The translations under genes and the position numbers were made by a program. DNA of 64,000 nt, taken from Armatimonadota bacterium. Lineage in GTDB: Bacteria; Sysuimicrobiota; Sysuimicrobiia; Sysuimicrobiales; Humicultoraceae. The notes beneath the pieces were generated by a model. The model was not told where the DNA came from, did not search any database, and saw only the letters and a program-made list of their open reading frames with translations. Every line of letters begins with the position of its first letter. The stretch's first letter is position 1. Location of the stretch: assembly GCA_031459855.1 (NCBI GenBank), contig JAVKHP010000001.1, positions 1,346,059 through 1,410,058 of the forward strand, read 5' to 3'. Shown piece after piece: positions 7,951-17,046 of this stretch.

Positions 7951-9315
7951 TCACGGCGCGTTCCAGGGCGTCCGGCCCGTCGCCGCGGGCGCAGGCGGCA
8001 CGGGCTCCGCGGCCGCGGCCCGTGGCGTCGCCCCCGCGGGCATCCGCCCCGTCTCCTCCGGCGGCCGAATGTGCCGGAAGCACGCGAACAGCAACAGGTC
8101 GTAGGCGATCTTCATGGCGCCGGCGATCACGAAGGGCGCGCCGAGCCCCACCAGCTGCATCGACGCTCCCGCCACCAGCGGGGTCGTGGCCTGCGCCACG
8201 TTGCGCACGATGTTGGTCAGGCCGGCTGCCGCGATGCGCTCTTCCGGGTCGACCACGGCCACGACGTAGGACTGCCGCACGGGCACGTCCATCTGCGACA
8301 GGGCGAACCGCGCCAGCAGCAGGCCGATCGCCCACGCCAGCGACGGCGCCAGCGGGATCGCCATCAGCAGCACGTTGGACGGCAGGTGGGTCGCCACCAT
8401 GGTGTTGACCAGCCCGATGCGCTCGCCCAGCCGCCCGGCGGCGTAGAACGACGCCGCCTGGAGCAGGCCCGCGCCCAGGAAGACGGGCCCCAACACGTCG
8501 GGCCCGGCCCCCCACCGCGCGCTGAAGTAGAACGCGATCATGCTCTGCACGACGAAGCCGCCCGCCAGCGAGTCCACGACGAACAGCGCCGCCAGCCGCA
8601 GCACGGTGCCCCGCGAGCGCCGCAGGCCACTGGCGGCCTGCGCCACCGTCACCGCCTCCACGTGCGGGCCCAGCCGGCTGAACAACCTCAGCGTGACCAT
8701 GCCGAGCGCGGCGTACACCAGGAACATGACACGGAACGCGTCGTCGGCGGTCAGCCCCGCCCGCTGCAGCAGCGCCGGCACCCCGGCCGCCAGCGCGCCG
8801 AGCGAACCTGCCAGCGCGCCCACCAGGTTGTACAGCGAGAAGGCACGGGTGCGGCGGTCGGCGGAGGTGGTCAGGGGGAGCATGGCCTGTTCGAGCGACA
8901 GGAACGGACCGACCTCCCCGGTGGTGACGCCGACGGTCCCCGTGAGCGCGACGAGGAGCAGCACAGGGTAGGATGTGGTGACGGCGAAGGCGACACCGCT
9001 GCCTACCATGCCCAGCGCCGACAACATCAGGATGCGGCGTCGGCCGTAGCGGTCCGCGGTGGCGGCGAACACCGCGGTCAGCGCCGCCGAGCCGAGCAGG
9101 GTTGCCGTGAGAATGGCCCCGACCTGCCAGGGGGCCCAGCCGGCCCGGTTCAGGTAGACGCCCAGCAGCACCGCCTGGAAGCCGTACGCGAACGTGCGGA
9201 CGGCGCGCGCTGCCAGGATGCGCTGCCCGTCGGGCGCAAGCCAGGCCAGCACCCGTCCCGTCTCACCGGAGGCTCGCCGGTCGGGTGCGCTGGTGGGAAG
9301 TCCCCCAGGCCGCAT
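7951..9315 (-). CDS. MFS transporter
   Basis: Integral membrane permease of about 454 residues with roughly 11-12 hydrophobic segments starting near residue 30. The loop [11 protein letters not shown] after segment 2 is the MFS motif A (G-x-x-x-D-R-x-G-R-R). The C-terminal 35 residues are Pro/Ala-rich and cytoplasmic. The frame stays open far upstream on the shadow of pckA, so the start is uncertain. ATG 9315 is the first start codon clear of pckA and leaves a normal N-tail; a GTG just before VLAWLAP would be shorter. Substrate unknown. Divergent from pckA; 9316-9459 is the shared promoter region, and I recognise no clear promoter in it. Confidence 0.88.
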   Translation of the reverse strand: MRPGGLPTSAPDRRASGETGRVLAWLAPDGQRILAARAVRTFAYGFQAVLLGVYLNRAGWAPWQVGAILTATLLGSAALTAVFAATADRYGRRRILMLSALGMVGSGVAFAVTTSYPVLLLVALTGTVGVTTGEVGPFLSLEQAMLPLTTSADRRTRAFSLYNLVGALAGSLGALAAGVPALLQRAGLTADDAFRVMFLVYAALGMVTLRLFSRLGPHVEAVTVAQAASGLRRSRGTVLRLAALFVVDSLAGGFVVQSMIAFYFSARWGAGPDVLGPVFLGAGLLQAASFYAAGRLGERIGLVNTMVATHLPSNVLLMAIPLAPSLAWAIGLLLARFALSQMDVPVRQSYVVAVVDPEERIAAAGLTNIVRNVAQATTPLVAGASMQLVGLGAPFVIAGAMKIAYDLLLFACFRHIRPPEETGRMPAGATPRAAAAEPVPPAPAATGRTPWNAP

Positions 9316-9459
9316 ACCCCGGGGGTTCGCGCGCCCCGGGGTCCGGTCCTGGCGGCCGGCGGGAAGCCCGGCCGGCGACCGCGAACTACTCCGCTGGCTT
9401 CGGGACGTCCCAGGGGGGCGGCGGCGCTGGGGGCGTCCTGCGCGCCTGGAGGTGGGGAC

Positions 9460-11067
9460 GTGGTCATCGAGGAAGGCATCCGGAGCCGCCATGGACTGGA
9501 ACTGCAGGGGATCGAACCGGGCGCGGTGGCGTGGAACCTCCCCCCCGCGGCCCTCTACGAGCACGCCATCCGCCGGCGCGAGGGCCACCTGGCGGCCGAC
9601 GGCCAGCTGGTGGTGGTCACGGTGCCACACACCGGACGATCGCCCCAGGACAAGTTCGTCGTGCGGGAACCGTCCAGCGAGGCCCACATCTGGTGGGGGA
9701 GGCACAACCGGCCGATTCCGCCCGAGAACTTCGAGCGGCTGCACCGGCGCCTCCAGGCCTACCTCCGCGGCCGGGACCTGTTCGTCCAGGACCTGTTCGT
9801 CTGCGCCGACCCGCGCTACCGCCGGGGCGTGCGGGTCATCACCGAGTACGCCTGGCACAGCCTGTTCGCCCGCACGATGTTCATCGTGCCCGACGAGCGC
9901 ACCCGCGCCCAGCACACGCCCGAGATCACCGTCATCGACGCGCCCGGCTTCCTGGCCAACCCGGCCGAGGACGGCACCCGCTCGGAGGTGTTCATCCTGC
10001 TGCACCCGGCCCGCAAGCTGGTGCTGATCGGCGGCACGACCTATGGCGGGGAGATCAAGAAGTCGGTGTTCACCCTGCTGAACTACCTGCTGCCGCTGGA
10101 GGGCGTGCTCTCCATGCACTGCTCGGCCAACCGGGGTCCTGCGGGCGACGTGGCGCTGTTCTTCGGCCTCTCGGGCACGGGGAAGACCACGCTGTCCGTC
10201 GACCCCGACCGGGCGCTCATCGGCGACGACGAGCACGGCTGGTCGGACGAGGGGATCTTCAACTTCGAGGGCGGCAGCTACGCCAAGACGATCCGCCTGT
10301 CCAAGGAGGGCGAGCCGCAGATCTACCAGGCCACGCACATGTTCGGCACCATCCTCGAGAACGTGGTGATGGATCCCCTGACCCGTCGGCTCGACCTGGA
10401 CGACGACGCGCTGACCGAGAACACCCGCGCGGCCTTCCCCATCACCTACATGCCGAACGTCTGGCCCGGCGGCGTGGCCGGGCATCCGCGCGCCGTGGTG
10501 TTCCTGACCTGCGACGCCTTCGGCGTGATGCCGCCCATCGCGCGCCTGACCCCCGAGCAGGCGATGTACCACTTCCTGACGGGCTACACCGCCATCGTGG
10601 CGGGCACCGAGAAGGGCATCACGGAGCCCACCGCCACGTTCTCGGCCTGCTTTGGGGCGCCGTTCATGGCGCAGCGCCCCACGGTCTACGCGCAGATGCT
10701 CGGCGAGCGCCTCAGGCGCCATGGGACCACGGTCTGGCTGGTGAACACCGGCTGGAGCGGGGGCGCCCAGGGCGCGGGCGGCGAGCGCATCAAGCTGGCG
10801 TACACCCGGGCCATGGTGCGTGCGGCGGTCGCGGGCGTCCTGGACGACGTGCCCGCCACCCCCGATCCGGTCTTCGGCGTGCTGGTGCCCGAGCGCGTGC
10901 CGGACGTGCCAGCGGAAATCCTGCATCCGCGGGCGACGTGGGCCGACCCGGCGGCGTACGACGCCAAGGCCCGGGACCTGGTGGCGATGTTCCACCGCGC
11001 GTTCGAGGAGTTCGCGCCCTACACCTCGGCGGCGGTGCGGGCCGCCGGGCCGCGCATGCCGCAGTAG
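9460..11067 (+). CDS. pckA: Phosphoenolpyruvate carboxykinase (ATP)
   Basis: Converts oxaloacetate and ATP to PEP, ADP and CO2: the first step of gluconeogenesis, or its reverse. The 535-residue length is standard for the ATP type. Key motifs: [18 protein letters not shown] (substrate and metal lysines) near residue 195, the kinase-1a loop [11 protein letters not shown] near 240, kinase-2 LIGDDEHGW near 258, and [10 protein letters not shown] near 430. GTG 9460 is preceded by GGAGGTGGGG at a good distance, and the amino-terminal [12 protein letters not shown] fits family starts. pfkA follows 117 bp downstream, putting glycolytic and gluconeogenic control points side by side. Confidence 0.97.
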   Translation: MVIEEGIRSRHGLELQGIEPGAVAWNLPPAALYEHAIRRREGHLAADGQLVVVTVPHTGRSPQDKFVVREPSSEAHIWWGRHNRPIPPENFERLHRRLQAYLRGRDLFVQDLFVCADPRYRRGVRVITEYAWHSLFARTMFIVPDERTRAQHTPEITVIDAPGFLANPAEDGTRSEVFILLHPARKLVLIGGTTYGGEIKKSVFTLLNYLLPLEGVLSMHCSANRGPAGDVALFFGLSGTGKTTLSVDPDRALIGDDEHGWSDEGIFNFEGGSYAKTIRLSKEGEPQIYQATHMFGTILENVVMDPLTRRLDLDDDALTENTRAAFPITYMPNVWPGGVAGHPRAVVFLTCDAFGVMPPIARLTPEQAMYHFLTGYTAIVAGTEKGITEPTATFSACFGAPFMAQRPTVYAQMLGERLRRHGTTVWLVNTGWSGGAQGAGGERIKLAYTRAMVRAAVAGVLDDVPATPDPVFGVLVPERVPDVPAEILHPRATWADPAAYDAKARDLVAMFHRAFEEFAPYTSAAVRAAGPRMPQ

Positions 11068-11184
11068 CGTGGGCGGTCCGGCGCTCGGGGCGGTCGGTAC
11101 CGTGCGGGTGGTCGGGCCCGTGCGGGCCTTCGGAGCACGCGGCGGGCGCGGCGCCGCGCCGCGCCGGGCGCAGCGGGGGCGGCC
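11068..11184. other. GC-rich pckA-pfkA spacer
   Basis: Holds two 18-bp near-repeats (GGTCGGTACCGTGCGGGT and GGTCGGGCCCGTGCGGGC, about 11088-11123). After these comes a self-complementary GCGCGGCGCCGCGC block near 11145, which could form a strong stem but has no U-tract. I see no convincing promoter. Confidence 0.4.
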
Positions 11185-12273
11185 GTGAGCGTGCGCCGGC
11201 GCATCGGCGTCCTAACCGGCGGCGGGGACTGCCCCGGGCTCAACGCGGTCATCCGGGCGGTGGTGCTGTCCGCTGTGCGCGGGTTCGGGTGGGAGGTCGT
11301 CGGCGTCCTCGACGGGTTCGACGGCCTGCTCCACGACCGCACGCGCCCGCTGGGCATCGAGGAGGTCCGCGGCATCCTGGCCCAGGGCGGCACGATCCTG
11401 GGCACCTCCAACCGTGGCAACCCGTTCGCCTGGCCGGTGGTGCGCAACGGGCAGGTCGAGGTCGTCGACGCGTCCCCCATGGTCCTGGACCGCCTGCGCG
11501 CGCTGGACCTCCAGGCCCTGGTCGTCATCGGCGGCGACGGGACCCTGCACATCGCCCAGCAGCTCTACGAGATGGGCGCGCCGGTGGTGGGCATCCCCAA
11601 GACCATCGACAACGACATCGCCGCCACCGATGTGACTTTCGGCTTCGACACGGCCCGGCTCACCGCCACCGAGGCGATCGACAAGCTCCACTCCACGGCG
11701 GAGAGCCATCACCGCGTCATGGTGGTGGAGACCATGGGCCGCAACGCCGGCTGGATCGCCCTCGAGTCGGGGATCGCCGGCGGCGCCAACGTGGTGCTGA
11801 TCCCCGAGATCCCCTACCGGCTGGAGGCCGTGGTCGCGGCCATCGAGGACCGTGCGCGGCGCGGGCGGCCGTGGTCGATCGTCGTGGCCGCAGAGGGCGC
11901 GCACCCCGTGGGCGGGACGCAGGTGTACCAGGACACCGGCGGCCCCGGCCGGCTGCCGCGGCTGGGCGGCATCGGGCAGCAGGTGGCGGCCCAGCTGGCC
12001 GAGGCGACCGGACGCGAGACGCGCTCGCTGGTGCTGGGGCACCTGCAGCGCGGCGGCAGCCCCACCCCCTTCGACCGCCTGCTGGCGACGCGCTTCGGCG
12101 TGCGCGCCGTCGAGTGCATCGCCGCCGGACGTCTGGGCGTCATGGTGGCCCTGCGGGGCACCGAGATCGTCGACGTGCCGCTTGCCGAGGCCATCGCCAC
12201 CCCCAAGCGCGTGCCGCCCGACGGCCAGCTGGTGCGTACGGCGAAGGCGCTGGGGATGTCGGTGGGGACCTGA
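11185..12273 (+). CDS. pfkA: 6-phosphofructokinase
   Basis: Phosphorylates fructose 6-phosphate. 362 residues. Motifs: TGGGDCPGLNAVIRA at the N-terminus, GGDGTLHIA near 115, PKTIDNDIAATDVTFGF near 135 (catalytic Asp in TIDND), ETMGRNAGWIAL near 180, and LGHLQRGGSPTPFDR near 280. The residue pair that tracks phosphoryl donor is Gly (in GGDGT) and Lys (in PKTIDND). That is the mixed class known mostly as ATP-dependent in actinobacteria, whereas PPi enzymes normally carry Asp and Lys. GTG 11185 is the start; the motif begins at residue 8. Confidence 0.93.
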   Translation: MSVRRRIGVLTGGGDCPGLNAVIRAVVLSAVRGFGWEVVGVLDGFDGLLHDRTRPLGIEEVRGILAQGGTILGTSNRGNPFAWPVVRNGQVEVVDASPMVLDRLRALDLQALVVIGGDGTLHIAQQLYEMGAPVVGIPKTIDNDIAATDVTFGFDTARLTATEAIDKLHSTAESHHRVMVVETMGRNAGWIALESGIAGGANVVLIPEIPYRLEAVVAAIEDRARRGRPWSIVVAAEGAHPVGGTQVYQDTGGPGRLPRLGGIGQQVAAQLAEATGRETRSLVLGHLQRGGSPTPFDRLLATRFGVRAVECIAAGRLGVMVALRGTEIVDVPLAEAIATPKRVPPDGQLVRTAKALGMSVGT

Positions 12274-12416
12274 CCCGTGGCCCCGGCGGCGCCCCTGCGG
12301 GGCAGCCCGCGGGCCGGTCGGTCACGGGCGGTCTGGTCGCGGGACAATGGGGCCGGCGGTGTCCCGGCGCGGCAGCCCGCGGGCCCATCGCGCAGCGCGC
12401 GGCGGCCCGGGCGTCG
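12274..12416. repeat. Two-copy degenerate repeat, about 69 bp, in convergent spacer
   Basis: Between the convergent pfkA and ABC permease genes. Copies starting near 12279 and 12348 share GGCCGGCGG-like starts and a common GGCAGCCCGCGGGCC block (about 12302 and 12371). No gene or clear intrinsic terminator with a U-tract is visible. Confidence 0.5.
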
Positions 12417-13184
12417 TCAGCGGATCAGCCGGCGGCGCATCAGCCGCAGCGGGGCCGGGAACAGCGCGACGGTCACCGCCAGCATCCAGGCGACGTCGGC
12501 CAGGACGCGCGCGTCGGCCGTGCCCAGCGCCAGCGCCCGCGCCACGCGCACGACGTGCGAGAGCGGGGTCAGCCACGCCGCGACCTGCACCCAGGCCGGC
12601 AGGGCGTCCAGGGGGAAGAAGACGCCGCTGAACATGAACATGGGCGTGACGAACAGGGCGAAGTAGAACGTGAAGTAGTCGATGTTGGGGTTGATGGCCG
12701 TGAACGTCATGGCGATGACCGCGAACATCAGCCCTGCCAGGAAGAACACCGGCGGGAGCAGCAGCGCCAGGGGCGAGCGCACCACCCCGAACAGCGTGAT
12801 GACCACCAGGAAGGCGGTGCCGTAGAGCACGCTGCGCGTCGCGCCCCAGGCGATCTCGCCCACCACCACGTCCTCCACGTTCAGGGGAGTGGTGATGACG
12901 GCGTCGTAGGCCTTCTCGTAGTACATCTGCACGTAGGCGTTGTAGGTGCACTCGAACGTCGCCCCGAACATCGCGGCCGTGGCCACTAGGCCCGTGGCCA
13001 CGAACGTCAGGTAGGGCAGGCCGCCGATGGTGCTCAGGTAGGCGCCCAGCCCGAACCCCATGGCCAGCAGGTAGATGACCGGCTCGAGGAAGTTGACGGC
13101 CACCGACTCGGGGAAGATGCGCCGGAAGATGTAGACGTTGCGTTGCCAGAACCGCAGGGCGCCCCGGGGCCAGAAGAGCCTCAT
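12417..13184 (-). CDS. ABC-2 type transporter permease (NodJ/DrrB-like)
   Basis: Membrane subunit of 255 residues with about six hydrophobic segments. NFLEPVIYLLAMGFGLGAYL near residue 32 and the amphipathic region around YYEKAYDAVITTPLNVEDVV are characteristic of the NodJ-type ABC-2 permeases that export lipo-oligosaccharides, drugs or polysaccharides. Its ATG overlaps the stop codon of the ATPase gene (TGATG), so the two make a coupled exporter. Substrate unknown. Confidence 0.88.
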   Translation of the reverse strand: MRLFWPRGALRFWQRNVYIFRRIFPESVAVNFLEPVIYLLAMGFGLGAYLSTIGGLPYLTFVATGLVATAAMFGATFECTYNAYVQMYYEKAYDAVITTPLNVEDVVVGEIAWGATRSVLYGTAFLVVITLFGVVRSPLALLLPPVFFLAGLMFAVIAMTFTAINPNIDYFTFYFALFVTPMFMFSGVFFPLDALPAWVQVAAWLTPLSHVVRVARALALGTADARVLADVAWMLAVTVALFPAPLRLMRRRLIR

Positions 13185-14137
13185 CAGTCGCGCAGCATCC
13201 TCCCGGTGAGCTTGAGGAAGACGTCCTCCAGGGTCGCGCGGCGCAGGATCGCCGCCTCGACGTCGACCCCCGCGGCACGGATGCGGTGGAGCACCGCTTC
13301 GCCGTCGGCCGTGTAGAGGAGGACCAGGTCGCCGTGCACTTCGTGGGCGTCGGCGGTGTCGCCCGCCGCGGCCAGCACGCGGCGCAACCCGACCCCGCCC
13401 TCGCCGTCGCGCGCCAGCCCGTGCAACTCCACCACCTCGCGGCCCACGTGGGCACGGATCAGCTCGGCCGGCGTCCCTTCGGCCACGATCCGGCCGCCGT
13501 CCATGATGGCCACCCGGTCGCACAGCGCGGCGGCTTCCTCCATGTAGTGGGTCGTCAGGATCTGCGTGACGCCCCGGCGCTTGAGCTGGCGCAGTTTCTC
13601 CCACACCAGCTGGCGGGCCTGGGGGTCCAGCCCGGTGGTCGGCTCGTCGAGGACCAGCAGGTCGGGGTCGGCGACCAGCGCACGCGCCACCATCAGGCGC
13701 CGGCGCATGCCGCCGCTGAGGGTCTCGACGCGGTCGGCCGCGCGCTCGGCGAGCGCCACGAACGCCAGCAGCTCGTCGGCCCGCCGCCGGGCCGTGGCCC
13801 ACGGCAGGTCGAAGTAGCGGCCGAAGATCACCAAGTTCTCGCGCACCGACAGCGCCGTGTCCAGGGTGTTCTCCTGCGTGACCACCCCCAGCCGGGCCTT
13901 GATGGCCCGCGCCTGGGTGCGCACGTCGCAGCCCAGCACCTCCAGGCGGCCCGCCGTGGGCGGCAGCACGCAGTAGATCATCTTCATGGTGGTGGTCTTG
14001 CCCGCACCGTTGGGCCCCAGGAAGCCGAAGCACTCGCCGCGGCGCACGGTGAACGTGATGCCGTCGACGGCCACCAGGGCACCGTAGCGCTTGGTGAGAC
14101 CCTCGGCCCGCACGACGGCGTCCGGGACGTCACGCAT
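13184..14137 (-). CDS. ABC transporter ATP-binding protein (NodI/DrrA-like)
   Basis: ATPase of about 317 residues paired with the ABC-2 permease. Walker A is GPNGAGKTTTMK, the Q-loop VVTQENTLD, the signature LSGGMRRRL, Walker B LLVLDEPTTGLDP and the H-loop TTHYMEE. The C-terminal 90 residues form the DrrA-type regulatory extension ending ATLEDVFLKLTGRMLRD. ATG 14137 follows GGTGGG at 9 bp and is my preferred start; ATG 14146 or 14188 would extend it over the end of the CNNM gene. Confidence 0.9.
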   Translation of the reverse strand: MRDVPDAVVRAEGLTKRYGALVAVDGITFTVRRGECFGFLGPNGAGKTTTMKMIYCVLPPTAGRLEVLGCDVRTQARAIKARLGVVTQENTLDTALSVRENLVIFGRYFDLPWATARRRADELLAFVALAERAADRVETLSGGMRRRLMVARALVADPDLLVLDEPTTGLDPQARQLVWEKLRQLKRRGVTQILTTHYMEEAAALCDRVAIMDGGRIVAEGTPAELIRAHVGREVVELHGLARDGEGGVGLRRVLAAAGDTADAHEVHGDLVLLYTADGEAVLHRIRAAGVDVEAAILRRATLEDVFLKLTGRMLRD

Positions 14138-15608
14138 CGGCGCCATCCCACCGGGCGGCGTCGCGTACGGTGCGGGGTTGGGGGCCATCCTCCAGGCGTG
14201 CTGCGGCCCCGTGCTGCCCCGGCGCTGGCGGTGATGGAGGGGACGTCGCGCCCGGGACGTCGGGCGATCCGGCCGCGGTGGGCTCTTCGGGCGTGCCGGG
14301 GCCGCGCGGGGACTCCTCCGCCCGGGTGACGAGCACCTTGTCGACGCGGTGCCCGTCCATGTCGACCACCTCGACCCGCCATCCGGGCAGCAGCACGTGG
14401 TCCCCGGTAGTGGGGATGCGATCCAGCACCGTCATGACCAGGCCGCCCACGGTCTCGTAGCCTTCGCCCTCTGCGGGCAGGGCCTCCAGGCCCAGCAGGG
14501 CTTTGAACTCGTCCGCCGGCAGCATGCCGTCGACGAGCCACGAGCCGTCCGGCCGCCGGACCACCGACGGCATCGCGGCCTCGCCCGCCTGCGGGATCTC
14601 GCCCACGATCGCTTCGAGGATGTCGTCGCTCGTCACCAGTCCCTGCAGCCCGCCGTACTCGTCGATCAACAGCGCCGTGTGCGTGCCGGCCTGCCGGAAC
14701 TGGTCCAGCACCGATAGGGCCGGGGCGGTCTCGGGGACGAACAGCGGGCGCTGCGCCAGCGCCCGCAGGTCGATCGGGCGTCCGGCCATGAGGTGGACGA
14801 GCAGGTCGCGCGCCTGCACGATGCCCACGACCCGGTCGAGGGTGCCCTCGGCCACCGGGTAGGCAGCGTAGCGGCTCGAGGTCACCTTGCGGCGGATGTC
14901 CTCGAGCGAGTCGTCCACGTCGAGCCAGACGATCTCGGTGCGCGGGGTCATGATGGCGCTGACGCGGCGGTCCGCCAGGCGGAAGACGCGCTCGACCAGC
15001 CTGCGCTCGCCCGGCTGGAACACCCCGGCCTCGGCGCCGCGTGCGATCAACAGCCGGACTTCCTCTTCGGTGACGGGCGGCTCGGCCACGGCCGGCACCC
15101 GCAGCAGGCGCGCGACCAGCTCGGTGAGGGCGCTGAGCACGTGGACCACCGGGGCCGCCACGGCCGCGAGCCCGCGCATCGCGGGCGCCAGCGCGGCGGC
15201 CAGGCCTTCCGGCGCCGCCAGCGCGACGCGCTTGGGCACCAGCTCGCCCAGCACCAGCGAGAGGACCGTGATGAGCACCACGACCAGGCCGAGCGCCGTC
15301 GCCTGGGCGTAGGGCGCCAGGGCCGGGACCGTGGCGAGCCACGCAGCCAGCGGCTGCGCCAGGGTGGCACCGCCGAACGCGCCCGCGAGGATGCCCACGA
15401 GCGTGATGCCGACCTGCACGGTCGAGATGAACCGGCTGGGCGTGCGCAGCAGGTCCAGCGCCACGCGGGCGCCGCGATCGCCCGCGGCCGCCCGCTGCTC
15501 CAGGCGCGTGCGCCGGGCAGCCAGCATGGCGATCTCGGCCATGGCGAACAGCCCGTTGGTCAGCACCAGCAGCAGGAGGATCAGGATCTCCAGGGACAGG
15601 TCGCGCAT
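14130..15608 (-). CDS. CNNM/CBS-domain membrane protein (CorC/hemolysin family)
   Basis: 492 residues. The N-terminal CNNM transmembrane domain (about 1-190, three to four hydrophobic segments, with ELVPKRVAL) is followed by tandem CBS domains (about 205-330; VFRLADRRVSAIMTPRTEI, LLIDEYGGLQGLVTSDDILE). A CorC_HlyC transporter-associated domain (about 345-425; PDGSWLVDGMLPADEF) and a Pro/Ala-rich tail of 60 residues complete it. Such proteins act in Mg2+/Co2+ efflux or sensing. Its stop overlaps the start of the ABC ATPase. It begins directly after the SIS gene, so four minus-strand genes form one operon. Confidence 0.93.
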   Translation of the reverse strand: MRDLSLEILILLLLVLTNGLFAMAEIAMLAARRTRLEQRAAAGDRGARVALDLLRTPSRFISTVQVGITLVGILAGAFGGATLAQPLAAWLATVPALAPYAQATALGLVVVLITVLSLVLGELVPKRVALAAPEGLAAALAPAMRGLAAVAAPVVHVLSALTELVARLLRVPAVAEPPVTEEEVRLLIARGAEAGVFQPGERRLVERVFRLADRRVSAIMTPRTEIVWLDVDDSLEDIRRKVTSSRYAAYPVAEGTLDRVVGIVQARDLLVHLMAGRPIDLRALAQRPLFVPETAPALSVLDQFRQAGTHTALLIDEYGGLQGLVTSDDILEAIVGEIPQAGEAAMPSVVRRPDGSWLVDGMLPADEFKALLGLEALPAEGEGYETVGGLVMTVLDRIPTTGDHVLLPGWRVEVVDMDGHRVDKVLVTRAEESPRGPGTPEEPTAAGSPDVPGATSPPSPPAPGQHGAAARLEDGPQPRTVRDAARWDGADA

Positions 15609-16643
15609 CTACCAGGTCACCGTGACCTTGCGCAGCCCCCGGGGGGCGTCGGGGTTCAGGCCCCGGGCGACCGCCAGGTAGTAAGCGAAGAGGTGCACCG
15701 CCGGCGCCGCCGCCACCGGCACGAGGGCTTCGGGCAGCCGGACGTCGGCGGCCAGGTCGCCCGGATCGTCGCCGAAGGCAAAGGTGAGGGTGGGCACCGA
15801 CCGCTGGCGCAGCGTCACCCGCAGGTCGATCAGGCTCGCGCGGGTGCGTCCGGGCGGCAGCAACAGGATCACGGTGCGGGTCCGATCCAGCGCCGCGATG
15901 GGCCCGTGGAGCAGCTCGGCTGCCGACATCGACTCGGCGAACGCGTAGGCGCTCTCCTTGAGTTTCAGGGCGGCCTCGTCGGCGACGCCGAGCATGTACC
16001 CGCGCGTGGTGACGATCCACGGCTCGCGCCTGGCGTAGCGCCGCGCCAGCGCCTGGAGCGTGGCCGCGCGGGCGATCACCGCCGCGGTTGCGTCGGGCAC
16101 CCGCGCCAGCGCGCGCCCCAGCCCGCGGTGCTGCGCCCAGCCGGCGACGAGGGCGGCCAGCGCAGCCAGCGACGCGGTGAAGGTCTTGGTGGCCGCCACG
16201 GCGCGTTCGGGCCCGGCACCCAGCGGCAGCACGTGCCCGCTGTGCTGCGCCAGGGGCGCGGTGGGATCGTTGGTGATGGCGATGGTGAGCGCGCCCTGCC
16301 GGCGGGCCTCGGCCACCACTTCGGCGACGTCCACCGAGCGGCCCGACTGCGAGATGCCGATCACGACCCCTGCCGACCAATCGGGCGTGCGGCGGTAGAG
16401 CGTCGTCACCGAGGGCATGGCCGTGGCCGTGGGCAGCCGCAACAGCGTCTCGACGAGGTACTGGCCGTAGATGGCCGCGTTGTGGGACGTGCCCCGCGCG
16501 ACGAACACCACCACGGCCGGGGCGCGACGCCGCAGCGCCTCGCCGATGGCGCCGATGGCGGCGGCCTGCTCGGTGAGCAGGCGGGCCAGTACCGCCGGCT
16601 GCTCCTGGATCTCGGCCAGCATGGCGTGGGTCGGCGTGGGCAC
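15609..16643 (-). CDS. SIS-domain sugar-phosphate isomerase/deaminase (GlmS isomerase-like, AgaS/FrlB type)
   Basis: 344 residues with two SIS domains and no glutaminase domain. VFVARGTSHNAAIYGQYLVE and GISQSGRSVDVAEVV (about residues 50-130) are the first. VTTRGYMLGVADEAALKLKE, ESMSAAELLHGP and the C-terminal segment form the second. Stand-alone members deaminate or isomerise amino-sugar phosphates or fructoselysine phosphate. GTG 16643 has a GGAG ribosome site; ATG 16622 is an alternative. It diverges from an HTH-only GntR protein, matching the common pairing of GntR regulators with amino-sugar enzymes. Confidence 0.85.
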   Translation of the reverse strand: MPTPTHAMLAEIQEQPAVLARLLTEQAAAIGAIGEALRRRAPAVVVFVARGTSHNAAIYGQYLVETLLRLPTATAMPSVTTLYRRTPDWSAGVVIGISQSGRSVDVAEVVAEARRQGALTIAITNDPTAPLAQHSGHVLPLGAGPERAVAATKTFTASLAALAALVAGWAQHRGLGRALARVPDATAAVIARAATLQALARRYARREPWIVTTRGYMLGVADEAALKLKESAYAFAESMSAAELLHGPIAALDRTRTVILLLPPGRTRASLIDLRVTLRQRSVPTLTFAFGDDPGDLAADVRLPEALVPVAAAPAVHLFAYYLAVARGLNPDAPRGLRKVTVTW

Positions 16644-16800
16644 AAGACGGACTCCGCTGCGCTGGTGAACCGGCAGACCCCTTCGTCGGCGCCTGCCCGG
16701 TCCCTGCCAGACCGGCTGTCGGAGAGTGTGGAGATCGTCGCGCTGGCCGCGCACCGGCGGCGGGGCGCTGCCCGTGGCAGGAACCGCCTGCGCGAAGCCC

Positions 16801-16820
16801 AATGATCATACCATTATGAC
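16801..16820. promoter_or_regulatory. AT-rich dyad at the divergent gntR/SIS boundary
   Basis: TCATA (16806-16810) and TATGA (16815-16819) form a short inverted repeat that includes the GntR-protein ATG. On the minus strand it supplies TATGAT with GTGACG 16 bp upstream, a weak promoter for the SIS operon. It is the only AT-rich patch in the area, so it is a plausible operator for the GntR protein. Confidence 0.4.
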
Positions 16821-17046
16821 GAATGCCGTCACGCGGCGCTTGCCGGCGCCGCTGTACTACCGGGTTGAGACCTGGCTGCGGCAGTACCTGGCTCGCGACG
16901 GCCTGGCGCCGGGCACGTGGATGGCGATCCCAGAGGCGGTCCTGCGCCAGCTGGGCGTGAGCCGGATCACCGTGCGCCGGGCGATGGAGCGTCTGGTGCA
17001 GGAGGGCCTGATCTCCCGCGTGCCCGCACGGGGCGGTGTGCCATGA
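16816..17046 (+). CDS. GntR-type winged-helix protein lacking a sensor domain
   Basis: Only 76 residues: a GntR DNA-binding domain (LYYRVETWLRQYLARDGLAPGT, then LRQLGVSRITVRRAMERLVQ, then EGLISRVPARGG) that stops where the family's GRGTFV segment would end. Normal GntR proteins add a FadR, HutC or aminotransferase-like domain of 130-400 residues. The stop overlaps the ATG of the DUF4392 gene (ATGA). The alternative is that a frameshift at the CGGGGCGG stretch near 17030 separates what should be a GntR-DUF4392 fusion; the DUF4392 frame is open upstream across this domain. Probable regulator of the divergent SIS operon. Confidence 0.72.
   Translation: MTNAVTRRLPAPLYYRVETWLRQYLARDGLAPGTWMAIPEAVLRQLGVSRITVRRAMERLVQEGLISRVPARGGVP

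Noticed and set aside
7726-9459. Possible long N-terminal extension of pckA
   Set aside because: The upstream frame is antisense to the MFS gene. GTG 9460 has a ribosome site and gives the standard enzyme length.
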